64,000 nucleotides of DNA from CAWDXG01 sp963822115. Its GTDB lineage: Bacteria > Myxococcota_A > Polyangia > Polyangiales > Polyangiaceae. Under the pieces are notes generated by a model that saw only the letters and a program-made list of their open reading frames with translations, ran no database searches and was not told the origin of the DNA. Both the position numbers and the translations under genes were made by a program. The stretch's first letter is position 1, and each line of letters opens with the position of its first letter. Where the stretch lies: NCBI GenBank assembly GCA_963822115.1, contig CAWGGM010000006.1:62001-126000 (forward strand), in the 5' to 3' direction. Positions 52,086 to 61,837 of this stretch are shown here, piece after piece.

Positions 52086-54017
52086 ATGTCGCGAGAACCT
52101 GCGAAGCCCGACGCGGACGCGAACGCGAACGGCATACCCACCCTCCGCGCCAAACCCCTCCCCCGCCGTCCTCCAGCTTCGGCCCCGCCTGCTCTCGTTC
52201 CCGCCCGCATGGTCAACGAGGTGCTCTACTGCGAGCGGCTGATGGCGCTCGAGTGGGTGCAGGGGGAGTTCGCCGACAACTACTTCACGGTGGATGGCCG
52301 TGCGGCGCACAAGCGGGCGGACAAGAAGGGTCGTGGCCTGCCCGAGCCCCAGCCGGAGGATGCCGACGACGACGCTGCCGACGCCAGCGTGGAAGACGGC
52401 GGCGACGAGCCGTACCAGGCGCGGTCGGTGTGGCTCTCGTCCGAGCGTCTGGGGCTGACGGCGAAGATCGACGTGGTCGATGTCGGCGCCGACGGGCGCG
52501 TGATGCCCGTCGAGTACAAGCGCGGGAAGCGACCCAACCTGGCCGAAGGGGCGTATCTGCCCGAGCGCGCCCAGCTCTGCGCCCAGGTGCTCCTGCTCCG
52601 CGACGCGGGCTACAAGTGCGACGAAGCCGCAATCTACTATGCGGCAGCCCGCACGCGTGTGCCGATCGCGATCGATGCGTCGCTGGAAGCGAGGACGTTG
52701 CGCGCCGTTGCGCGCGCCCGCGAGATCGCACAGCAGGACGAGCTTCCGCCGCCGCTAGAGGACAACCCCAAGTGCCACGGCTGCTCGCTGGTGGGGATCT
52801 GTCTGCCCGACGAGGTCACGCTGCTGCGGACGCTGGAGCGCGGCGCGCCGCCCGCTCCCGAGGAGGCGCCGGCCAACGACGATGGCACCGCCGGCTGGCG
52901 CTCGTACGCGCCGGACGTCTACGGCCCGATGGACAAGGACCCGTGGGGGTTGGCGGGTGACCCGCCCGAAGAAGAGCCCGCCGAGCTCCGCCGGCTGCAT
53001 CCGGCGCGCGACGATTGCCTGCCCGTCTACGTGCAGGAGCAGGGCGCACGCATCGCGCTCGACGGCGAGCGCATCTGCGTCCGTCGCCCGAAAGAAAAGG
53101 CCGTCGAAGCGCGGTTGGCGAACACGTCCCAGGTTTCCGTGTTCGGCAACGTGCAACTCACCTCGCAAGCGCTGCGCGCGCTGCTCGAACGGGGCGTGCC
53201 GGTCTCGTTCTTCACCTACGGCGGCTGGCTGGTCGGGCGCGCAACCGGGCATGACTCGAAGAACGTCGAGCTGCGTCTCGCGCAGTACGCGGGAGCCACC
53301 GACCCCGCCATGTGCCTGCGGCTGGCCCGGGGCTTCGTGGTCTCCAAGATCCTGAACTGTCGCACGCTCCTGCGTCGCAACCAACGCACGCTGGACGCCA
53401 CTGCCCTCTTCGAACTGAAACAGCTCGCGCGCAAGGCAACCGAGGTCGCTTCGCTCGACAGCCTGCTCGGCGTCGAGGGCACCGCGGCGCGCGTGTACTT
53501 CGGCACCTTCACCGGCATGCTCAAGGATGAACCCGGCATCCGCGACACCTTCGATCTGGACGGCCGCAACCGCCGGCCGCCCCGCGACCCGATCAACGCG
53601 CTGCTGTCGTTCTGCTACTCGCTGCTCGCCAAGGACTTCAACGTCACGCTCGCTTCCGTGGGTCTCGATCCGCTGCTCGGTTTCTACCACCAGCCGCGCT
53701 TCGGCCGCCCTGCCCTCGCGCTCGATCTGATGGAGGAATTCCGGCCCATCGTCGCCGACTCCGTGGTCATCAGCGCCATCAACAATGGCGAGATCCAGCC
53801 CGACGACTTCGTGCGCACGCCGGTAGCCTGCTCGCTCAAGCAGCCCGCCCGGCGCCGCCTGATCCTCGCGTACGAGCGGCGCATGGATCACCTGGTGACC
53901 CATCCGACCTTCGGATACCGCATCAGCTACCGCCGCGTCCTCGAGATACAGGCGCGGCTGCTCGGCCGCATGCTGCTCGGCGAAATCAACGAGTACCCGG
54001 CATTCCGCACCCGGTAG
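52086..54017 (+). CDS. cas4-cas1: Cas4-Cas1 fusion, CRISPR adaptation nuclease/integrase
   Basis: A 643-residue fusion typical of type I-G. The Cas4 part (about 40-240) has VNEVLYCERLMALEWVQGEF, the nuclease core LTAKIDVVDVG with VMPVEYKRGKRP, and the iron-sulfur Cys set (YCERL plus CHGCSLVGIC). An acidic Asp/Glu-rich insert and a Pro-rich linker (250-300) follow. The Cas1 part has VFGNVQLTSQALRALLERGV, Glu464 in GVEGTAARVYF, His535 in LLGFYHQPRFG and Glu550 in LMEEFRP, the metal-binding triad. Cas4 trims prespacers by PAM, and Cas1 with Cas2 inserts them into the array. cas2 follows 16 bases later. Confidence 0.96.
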   Translation: MSREPAKPDADANANGIPTLRAKPLPRRPPASAPPALVPARMVNEVLYCERLMALEWVQGEFADNYFTVDGRAAHKRADKKGRGLPEPQPEDADDDAADASVEDGGDEPYQARSVWLSSERLGLTAKIDVVDVGADGRVMPVEYKRGKRPNLAEGAYLPERAQLCAQVLLLRDAGYKCDEAAIYYAAARTRVPIAIDASLEARTLRAVARAREIAQQDELPPPLEDNPKCHGCSLVGICLPDEVTLLRTLERGAPPAPEEAPANDDGTAGWRSYAPDVYGPMDKDPWGLAGDPPEEEPAELRRLHPARDDCLPVYVQEQGARIALDGERICVRRPKEKAVEARLANTSQVSVFGNVQLTSQALRALLERGVPVSFFTYGGWLVGRATGHDSKNVELRLAQYAGATDPAMCLRLARGFVVSKILNCRTLLRRNQRTLDATALFELKQLARKATEVASLDSLLGVEGTAARVYFGTFTGMLKDEPGIRDTFDLDGRNRRPPRDPINALLSFCYSLLAKDFNVTLASVGLDPLLGFYHQPRFGRPALALDLMEEFRPIVADSVVISAINNGEIQPDDFVRTPVACSLKQPARRRLILAYERRMDHLVTHPTFGYRISYRRVLEIQARLLGRMLLGEINEYPAFRTR

Positions 54018-54033
54018 CCCACGGAGACACGCA

Positions 54034-54324
54034 ATGCGCCAGACCTACATCGTCAGCTACGACATCTCGAACCCCAAGCGCCTGCGCAAGGTGTTCAAGC
54101 TCATGCGCGGCTACGGCGACCACCTGCAGCTGTCCGTCTTCCAGTGCGAGCTCAGCCGGCGCGAGCTGGTCGAGCTGCGCGCGCGCCTCGGCGACATCAT
54201 CCACAACGACCAGGACCAGGTTCTCTTCGTCGACGTCGGGCCGGTGGAAGGCCGCGGCAGCACCTCCATTCGCGCACTCGGTCGCCCCTACACCCACCCC
54301 GAACGCCATGCGATCGTCGCATGA
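54034..54324 (+). CDS. cas2: CRISPR adaptation protein Cas2
   Basis: A 96-residue Cas2 that bridges Cas1 dimers. It begins MRQTYIVSYDISNPKRLRKV with the ferredoxin-fold strand and conserved Asp, then YGDHLQLSVFQCELSRRELV. The C-terminus (DQVLFVDVGPVEGRGSTS) is typical. It is directly upstream of the array leader and on the same strand as it. Confidence 0.95.
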   Translation: MRQTYIVSYDISNPKRLRKVFKLMRGYGDHLQLSVFQCELSRRELVELRARLGDIIHNDQDQVLFVDVGPVEGRGSTSIRALGRPYTHPERHAIVA

Positions 54325-54563
54325 GCCCCCAGTCGGCCCCGTCGGGCGTGACGCCGCCATCTCGTCGGCATACGATCGAGCGGTCCGGCGCCGTCCGGAT
54401 CCCCGTGAGCGCTCGCACAGCGCCCCGCTCCTTGAAAACAAGCCCGTTGCCGTGCCCGGAGACCCCGGCAACGGCACCGAACAACCTCCTCTCGCACTAC
54501 GAATCCACACCCCTCGCATTCCCCTTGCCAAGTCTGCGGAGTTGCCCGCAATCTCCGAGACGG
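54325..54563 (+). promoter_or_regulatory. CRISPR leader
   Basis: The 239 bases between the cas2 stop and the first repeat. They contain no gene and include an inverted repeat (CCGTTGCCG at 54444-54452 with CGGCAACGG at 54466-54474) and an A-rich tract (CTTGAAAACAAG near 54431). The array decays at its far end (60013), which places the integration-active end here. A promoter is expected but not identifiable by eye. Confidence 0.65.
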
Positions 54564-57500
54564 CTCTCCGCCGCGTTCGCGCGGCGGCCCCGTTGAAGCG
54601 CCTGCGGATTCGCTGGGCACCTCGCTCTCCGCCGCGTTCGCGCGGCGGCCCCGTTGAAGCTCGGCGAGTGGTCAGCGATCCTCTCCGCCGCGTTCGCGCG
54701 GCGGCCCCGTTGAAGCGGCCTGGCAGTGGCAATCGACCACGCCCGTCAGCCGACTCTCCGCCGCGTTCGCGCGGCGGCCCCGTTGAAGCGTCGGCCAGGG
54801 CCGGTCATGACGTGGCTCCCAGCTCTCCGCCGCGTTCGCGCGGCGGCCCCGTTGAAGCGCTCATCTGCCGAGTCGCTTGCGTTCGCCGGCACTCTCCGCC
54901 GCGTTCGCGCGGCGGCCCCGTTGAAGCGCCGGTGTCCGGTTCGCGGACTCGCAGGTCGCTCTCCGCCGCGTTCGCGCGGCGGCCCCGTTGAAGCGGCACA
55001 GCCTGATGACGCGCGAGCGCAGGTGCACTGCTCTCCGCCGCGTTCGCGCGGCGGCCCCGTTGAAGCCCGGACGCCGGCGCAAGCGTGCGACTGCTCGGGC
55101 TCTCCGCCGCGTTCGCGCGGCGGCCCCGTTGAAGCGCGATCGCGCTCGCACGAGCACGTCGCTGCCGCAGCTGCTCTCCGCCGCGTTCGCGCGGCGGCCC
55201 CGTTGAAGCATCGTCGTCGCACGAGCCAGCGCGTAGCCAGTGCAGCCTCTCCGCCGCGTTCGCGCGGCGGCCCCGTTGAAGCGCGCGTTCGCGCGGCATC
55301 GTAGCGAGCAGGCACGAGCTCTCCGCCGCGTTCGCGCGGCGGCCCCGTTGAAGCACCGCAGCCGCCGGCATCGCCATCGGCGCACGGCTCTCCGCCGCGT
55401 TCGCGCGGCGGCCCCGTTGAAGCGAGTCCTGAGCGGAGTCGCGCAGCGTCGATGCCGCTCTCCGCCGCGTTCGCGCGGCGGCCCCGTTGAAGCCAGCGGC
55501 CGATCGGCTCGCCAGTGCTCGACGGTGCTCTCCGCCGCGTTCGCGCGGCGGCCCCGTTGAAGCGCGAGCTTCGCCGCGTACGGCTCGCGGTCTCGTCGCG
55601 GCCTCTCCGCCGCGTTCGCGCGGCGGCCCCGTTGAAGCCGCATCCGAGCCGCTCGGGCCGGCCTCGCGCACTGCCTCTCCGCCGCGTTCGCGCGGCGGCC
55701 CCGTTGAAGCGCTCGCTCGCTGGGACTTGCCGCGTCCTCGACGCTGCCTCTCCGCCGCGTTCGCGCGGCGGCCCCGTTGAAGCGCGCAGCTCGGCGTCGC
55801 GCGCGCCTGCGACGACCGCGGTCTCTCCGCCGCGTTCGCGCGGCGGCCCCGTTGAAGCCTCGACAGCGCCGGGCGGCCGTGCAGCGACCTGCCGTCGTCT
55901 CTCCGCCGCGTTCGCGCGGCGGCCCCGTTGAAGCCACTGCAGCGAGCTACCGCATGACGCTGACGACTCGCGCCTCTCCGCCGCGTTCGCGCGGCGGCCC
56001 CGTTGAAGCACGTCGGCGGCGTTCGGCGCCGCGATAGCCGTCGACTCTCCGCCGCGTTCGCGCGGCGGCCCCGTTGAAGCCGCCGTCGCGAGCGGCACGT
56101 CGCGCAGCCCGACGCTCTCCGCCGCGTTCGCGCGGCGGCCCCGTTGAAGCAACTCGCGGCCGGCATGGACGGCGGCTCAACACGGCTCTCCGCCGCGTTC
56201 GCGCGGCGGCCCCGTTGAAGCGGCCGTAGCCTCGACAACGACGGCGGTTCGGACGCGGCTCTCCGCCGCGTTCGCGCGGCGGCCCCGTTGAAGCCGCGAC
56301 ATCGCGGCAGGGTCGCGTCGAGCGTCGTCCGCGATCTCTCCGCCGCGTTCGCGCGGCGGCCCCGTTGAAGCCAGCGCAGCGCCTCGCTCGGTGCCATCTA
56401 CGGATGACCGCTCTCCGCCGCGTTCGCGCGGCGGCCCCGTTGAAGCACGCTCGCGTCCGCCTCGCATGGTGCCATCGCCAGCCTCTCCGCCGCGTTCGCG
56501 CGGCGGCCCCGTTGAAGCGCGTCCGCCGGATGCGGGCGACAGCTTGGCCGCGCGACCTCTCCGCCGCGTTCGCGCGGCGGCCCCGTTGAAGCATCGGTAT
56601 CGCCAGCTCAGCGACCGTCCGCGTGGCAGGCTCTCCGCCGCGTTCGCGCGGCGGCCCCGTTGAAGCTCGGGCTGGCTCAGCCGCATCGACTGGGCGCTGG
56701 AGCTCTCCGCCGCGTTCGCGCGGCGGCCCCGTTGAAGCGGCATCTAGGCAGCGATGGAGCTGGGCCGCTGCGCACGACTCTCCGCCGCGTTCGCGCGGCG
56801 GCCCCGTTGAAGCCCGGTTCACGCGTGCCCTCCGTGCTCCAGTGACGGACCTCTCCGCCGCGTTCGCGCGGCGGCCCCGTTGAAGCCACTCCGGACGTCG
56901 AGACGTGTGGCCCGGGTATCTCGCTCTCCGCCGCGTTCGCGCGGCGGCCCCGTTGAAGCCAGTGTCGTCACCGATGGCAGCGCCGAGGCTCGGCGATCGT
57001 CTCTCCGCCGCGTTCGCGCGGCGGCCCCGTTGAAGCGTCAGGGTCTCGTACGTCGTTGCCCGTCTGCGTCCATCGAGCTCTCCGCCGCGTTCGCGCGGCG
57101 GCCCCGTTGAAGCTGGACCGCGCAGCGTGTCTGAGTGCTTCGGCGCCGCTCTCCGCCGCGTTCGCGCGGCGGCCCCGTTGAAGCCGTGCTGATTCAGGCG
57201 CTTCCTGCGCTGCTAGGGCTCTCCGCCGCGTTCGCGCGGCGGCCCCGTTGAAGCGGCGTCCGAACGCCACCACGTCGCCTGGGTGGCTCTCCGCCGCGTT
57301 CGCGCGGCGGCCCCGTTGAAGCACGTCCCGAGTCGGATGAGCGTGGTGCAACGCCTCGCCCTCTCCGCCGCGTTCGCGCGGCGGCCCCGTTGAAGCGCCT
57401 ATCCGCGGCCGCGGGGTTGACTGCTCTCTCCGCCGCGTTCGCGCGGCGGCCCCGTTGAAGCGGCTTTCCCGACGCTCGGCATGCTGACGCTGACTACCTC

Positions 57501-60033
57501 TCCGCCGCGTTCGCGCGGCGGCCCCGTTGAAGCATGCTGGTGCGCTTGACCTGCTTTGACCGACGCTAGCGAACTCTCCGCCGCGTTCGCGCGGCGGCCC
57601 CGTTGAAGCGCCAGTGCGCCCGCATCTCCTGCGCCGTCGAGCCGGCTCTCCGCCGCGTTCGCGCGGCGGCCCCGTTGAAGCGATGGTCCCGGCCGAGCCC
57701 CTGCGGATGGCCTGACGCACCTCTCCGCCGCGTTCGCGCGGCGGCCCCGTTGAAGCACCGTCGCGCGCCGCCACGTGACGCTCGACGTGCTCTCCGCCGC
57801 GTTCGCGCGGCGGCCCCGTTGAAGCATGTCCGACGCCTGGATGCAGCGGCTCCTCGAGGGCTCTCCGCCGCGTTCGCGCGGCGGCCCCGTTGAAGCGAGT
57901 GCGCCCGCGGCATGTGGACGAACCAGAATCGAGCTCTCCGCCGCGTTCGCGCGGCGGCCCCGTTGAAGCTCGGAGACCGATAACGAGATCGCCGGGCGCC
58001 GTCGACAAGCCTCTCCGCCGCGTTCGCGCGGCGGCCCCGTTGAAGCGCCGAGCGACGGCGAAGTCGCATGCACGCATCGGCAGCCTCTCCGCCGCGTTCG
58101 CGCGGCGGCCCCGTTGAAGCACCGACCCGGACCACGCCGCGCGACCCGATAGCGAGATACTCTCCGCCGCGTTCGCGCGGCGGCCCCGTTGAAGCCTGGC
58201 GCAGCTGGCAGATGGCGCGTGCATCGAGCATCCACTCTCCGCCGCGTTCGCGCGGCGGCCCCGTTGAAGCACCATGCGCAGGCAAGCAGTGATTCCATAC
58301 TCTCCGCCGCGTTCGCGCGGCGGCCCCGTTGAAGCCCGCTCCACCCGGGGCGTCCACCTCCGACTCTCCGCCGCGTTCGCGCGGCGGCCCCGTTGAAGCG
58401 TTGCCGATGGCTGGTCCGTCGTCCGGACGCTCTCCGCCGCGTTCGCGCGGCGGCCCCGTTGAAGCTGACGCTGCCCTGCGTGACTCGCGTCTGCCCATCT
58501 CTCCGCCGCGTTCGCGCGGCGGCCCCGTTGAAGCGGAGCTGCGCAGTGCGGCCCGGCCGTCGACTGGACGCTCTCCGCCGCGTTCGCGCGGCGGCCCCGT
58601 TGAAGCACCCTGCAGCGTGTCATCGCTGCACGCGGCCATGCCTCTCCGCCGCGTTCGCGCGGCGGCCCCGTTGAAGCGCGTGGCGACCGTTTGCGGGATC
58701 CGTCGCGCATCGCGCTCTCCGCCGCGTTCGCGCGGCGGCCCCGTTGAAGCGCGCGGTCGAACGGAGCGCTACCCGGCGACTCGTGCTCTCCGCCGCGTTC
58801 GCGCGGCGGCCCCGTTGAAGCTGCTCGGCGTGAGGCCGACCAGGCATCGGCTGTGCTCTCCGCCGCGTTCGCGCGGCGGCCCCGTTGAAGCCGCGGCGCC
58901 TCGCCGCGTTCGCGGCAGTCGAGCTCTCTCCGCCGCGTTCGCGCGGCGGCCCCGTTGAAGCGCTGCGCGACGTCGCCGAGCGTCGGCGTCACGGCTCTCC
59001 GCCGCGTTCGCGCGGCGGCCCCGTTGAAGCCGCGTCGGCCGCTCCGATCGGCAGCCGCGCCGCGACTCTCCGCCGCGTTCGCGCGGCGGCCCCGTTGAAG
59101 CCCGCACGGGCTGCGATCGAGGTCCGGAGCTTGCACGCCTCTCCGCCGCGTTCGCGCGGCGGCCCCGTTGAAGCGACCGTCGCACGGCTCGGCCGACTGC
59201 GCCGGTCGCCGGCTCTCCGCCGCGTTCGCGCGGCGGCCCCGTTGAAGCATCGACGACGCTGGCTCGCGCGCGCAGCTCGCTGCAGCTCTCCGCCGCGTTC
59301 GCGCGGCGGCCCCGTTGAAGCGCTGTCGCCCGCTTCAGCGTCGCAGGCGCGCCGCTCGGCTCTCCGCCGCGTTCGCGCGGCGGCCCCGTTGAAGCACCTG
59401 CACCGACCCCCTGCGGCATAGCTGCCGCGCAACTCTCCGCCGCGTTCGCGCGGCGGCCCCGTTGAAGCCAGCTACCGCGTCACGCAGCCCGGCGGCCGTG
59501 CTGCCTCTCCGCCGCGTTCGCGCGGCGGCCCCGTTGAAGCTGGCGCGCACTGCTGCCGAGGCCGCGAACGTCGCGCCTCTCCGCCGCGTTCGCGCGGCGG
59601 CCCCGTTGAAGCCCCGACTACGACGGTCGACGGCAGGAAGGTCTCGGCCTCTCCGCCGCGTTCGCGCGGCGGCCCCGTTGAAGCGACGACTACGTCCGCC
59701 GACGGACCCGCCGCAGACGCCTCTCCGCCGCGTTCGCGCGGCGGCCCCGTTGAAGCTGCCGTTCACCATTTCGAGCAAGACGGGCAAGTCTACTCTCCGC
59801 CGCGTTCGCGCGGCGGCCCCGTTGAAGCCCGAGTCGGCGCGAAGCTGCGTGTTCGCCGTACCTGAGCTCTCCGCCGCGTTCGCGCGGCGGCCCCGTTGAA
59901 GCCTTTTCGCAACGCGAAACGCACGGTTGCGATACGCCGATTCTCCGCCGCGTTCGCGCGGCGGCCCCGTTGAAGCCTGCGGGCGCTAGGGAAGGAAACC
60001 GATAACCTAGCGCTCTCCGCCGCGTTCGCGCGG
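54564..60033 (+). CRISPR. Type I-G CRISPR array, 76 repeats plus a truncated last repeat
   Basis: The 36-base repeat begins CTCTCCGCCGCG, has the loop TTCG, and ends CCCCGTTGAAGC. The core CCGCCGCG-TTCG-CGCGGCGG forms a perfect 8-bp stem. I located repeats starting at 54564, 54625, 54681, 54754 and so on to 59941 (first base T instead of C), then a truncated copy at 60013-60033. That gives 76 spacers of 20-41 bases, most 33-39; the first two are 25 and 20. The repeat end GTTGAAGC resembles the common 3' ATTGAAAC motif, which with the leader on the left supports left-to-right transcription. Open frames predicted through the array on either strand are artefacts of repeat periodicity. Confidence 0.99.
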
Positions 60034-60302
60034 TCGGTCGGAGGGGAGCGTCCCTCGCGTCAGGTCGCTCGGCGCGCGACTGGCCCCGTGGCCCTGGAAA
60101 ACTGGCAGGAGCCTGGCCCCATGACCCTGAAAATCCGGGTCACGGTCCGCCCATCCCCGCTCCCCGCACCGAGCTAGCGTCGGCGCGCCCCCAGGCGGTT
60201 CGCTGGCAGCGTGCCCGAGCTGACAGCCGCTACAACGCAGACTCCCCATTCATGTCCGGATCGGCTACTCTTCCTCTCCCCACGAAACAAGGAGGGTGAC
60301 TC

Positions 60303-61079
60303 ATGGGAAAGGAACTGGACCAGTTGAAGCCGGTCCTGGAGGCAATTCCACGTCGGGATGTTGCGATTCCGCAGATCCCTATCGCGGACTTCCTGCAGGA
60401 ATCACACGATCTGCAGACGCAGGTGGCACAGCCGGACGTGCACAAGCAGCTCGTGGCGGTCGGGGTCGACGACAAGCTGCTCGCGGCGCTTCCCACTTCG
60501 GTGGCTGCGGCGCGGCAGGCGCAGTCGGACTGGGTGGTGGCGTTCGACCGCACCAAGTCCGAGGCGCAGCGCGTGCTGGAGAACGACGGACGCGCCCTGC
60601 GCAGCGAGCTGGCGGCGGCGTGTCGCTGGAACCTGCGCGACGATCGCGTGGCATTGGCCACCGTGAGCGCGGTCGCGCCCGAAGGCGGGCTCGCCGATCT
60701 GGTGCAGGATCTGAATGACCTCGCCCACCTGGTGGAGTCGCGCAAGGCCGCGTTCAAGGCGGACAAGTCCTTCGACGCACAAGCCAAGGCCAAGCAGGCC
60801 CGCGAGCTGGCGGGCAAGCTCGAGCAGGGCATCAGCAACGAGCAACTGGAGAACGACCAGGCGCGCGCCAAGGATCTCCGCGACCGCGCCTTCTCCCACC
60901 TGTACGATCAGGTGAGCCTGGTGCGCGACGCGGGACGCTATGCGTTCCGCGATAGCGACAAGATGCGCTCGCGCTTCGCCAGCAGCTACAACCACCACCG
61001 CACGCGGTCGACGGTGGCCGAACCGCCGCCGCCCGTGCAGCACGCGGCCCCGAGCGCCACCGCCGCCGCGCCCAACTGA
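60303..61079 (+). CDS. Helical cytoplasmic protein of unknown function
   Basis: A 258-residue protein starting at ATG 60303 after a very strong ribosome binding site (AAGGAGG). No signal peptide or membrane segment. The sequence is helical and charged (SVAAARQAQSDWVVAFDRTK, DLVQDLNDLAHLVESRKAAF, QARELAGKLEQGISNEQLEN), ending in a Pro/Ala/Thr-rich tail. It resembles a coiled-coil structural protein; I do not recognise the family. The 269 bases between it and the array end carry no gene. A strong terminator follows 17 bases after its stop. Confidence 0.65.
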   Translation: MGKELDQLKPVLEAIPRRDVAIPQIPIADFLQESHDLQTQVAQPDVHKQLVAVGVDDKLLAALPTSVAAARQAQSDWVVAFDRTKSEAQRVLENDGRALRSELAAACRWNLRDDRVALATVSAVAPEGGLADLVQDLNDLAHLVESRKAAFKADKSFDAQAKAKQARELAGKLEQGISNEQLENDQARAKDLRDRAFSHLYDQVSLVRDAGRYAFRDSDKMRSRFASSYNHHRTRSTVAEPPPPVQHAAPSATAAAPN

Positions 61080-61096
61080 CGCGGCTTCACCCATGG

Positions 61097-61132
61097 AAAA
61101 GCCGGCGCTGCCCTCCGCGGCGCCGGCTTTTT
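61097..61132. terminator. Strong bidirectional rho-independent terminator
   Basis: AAAAGCCGGCGC pairs with GCGCCGGCTTTT across an 11-12-base loop, giving a 12-bp stem flanked by A and T tracts. It ends the hypothetical gene at 60303-61079 and would also stop transcription from the other side. Confidence 0.8.
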
Positions 61133-61146
61133 CGCGTCTGGAGCTT

Positions 61147-61296
61147 CCTCCCGCTGCGGCAGCGCGTCCTCCCAGGTCGGCAGCGCGTCCTCCCATGGAA
61201 ATTCCACTCCTCCCGGAAAGACAGCGTCTCCTCCCATCGAAACAACCCGTCCTCCCACTGTTTTTCCATTCCCCCCATAACTTTTTCAATCCCCCC
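61147..61296. repeat. Minisatellite: CCTCCC motifs every 20-21 bases
   Basis: Eight cores at 61147, 61168, 61189, 61209, 61230, 61251, 61271 and 61291 (the last two CCCCCC) are spaced 21, 21, 20, 21, 21, 20 and 20 bases. The first units share CAGCGCGTCCTCCCA. On the minus strand they read as imperfect seven-residue units such as WEDALPT, WEDALPQ and WEETLSF, but with frame slips. The region 61080-61441 (362 bases) otherwise holds only the terminator and no supported gene. Confidence 0.75.
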
Positions 61297-61441
61297 ACAA
61301 TCCGTTGCACCCGCGAAAGCGCCGCCGACAGAGCCCGGGTCTGCTTGCGGCTGCCCGGATGCCTCAACGATTGCGCGAGAACGGCTAGATCCAGGTTCTC
61401 GCGGGATGGTCCCCGCACGCGCGGGGATGATGTGAACGCGC

Positions 61442-61828
61442 TCAGCGCGGCACTCCCAGCGCCGCCCTCACCCGACCCACCGCCTCCCCCAGCCGCCGCA
61501 CCACGAGCTCTTCCTCCAACCTGAGCACGCGCCACCCCGCGCGAGCCAGCGCGCGATCCCGCCGCGCATCCTGCGCCGCCCGCCCGCGGTGCGAGCCGCC
61601 ATCCACTTCCACGATCAGCCGCACCGAGGGCGCCGCGAAGTCGGCGATGTAGTCGCCGACCGGCAGCTGCCGCCGGAAAGCCACCCCCAGCCGGCTGCCC
61701 CGCAGCTGCTGCCACAGCCGCGCCTCGCCCAACGTGGGCGCAAAGCGCAGCGCCCGCGCGCGCTCCGCCAGGAGCGCCCGGCGCTTCTGCTGCGCGCGAC
61801 GTGTGAAGGGTGTGGAAGTGCGATGCAT
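61442..61828 (-). CDS. DUF559 domain endonuclease-like protein
   Basis: A 128-residue DUF559/very-short-patch-repair-like nuclease. The ATG (complement of 61826-61828) has AAAGGAG upstream. The N-terminus is basic (RRAQQKRRALLAERARALRF), followed by the family core: TLGEARLWQQLRGSRLGVAF, RRQLPVGDYIADFAAPSVRL with Asp, IVEVDGGSH with the E-x-D motif, and RDRALARAGWRVLRLEEELV. These PD-(D/E)XK-like proteins are often mobile or scattered and their targets are unknown. Its ribosome binding site touches a long perfect hairpin at 61838-61898. Upstream frames read through the hairpin but are not supported. Confidence 0.85.
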   Translation of the reverse strand: MHRTSTPFTRRAQQKRRALLAERARALRFAPTLGEARLWQQLRGSRLGVAFRRQLPVGDYIADFAAPSVRLIVEVDGGSHRGRAAQDARRDRALARAGWRVLRLEEELVVRRLGEAVGRVRAALGVPR

Positions 61829-61837
61829 GGAGTTCTC

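Noticed and set aside
54325..54563. A CreTA-like RNA toxin-antitoxin in the leader
   Set aside because: I see no degenerate repeat outside the array in this region and no small toxin frame with a ribosome binding site.
54564..60033. Many open frames through the array on both strands with repeated LSAAFARRPR, SPPRSRGGPVEA or RGRRANAAES blocks
   Set aside because: They are translations of the 36-base CRISPR repeat in different frames; the spacers between them have no coding consistency.
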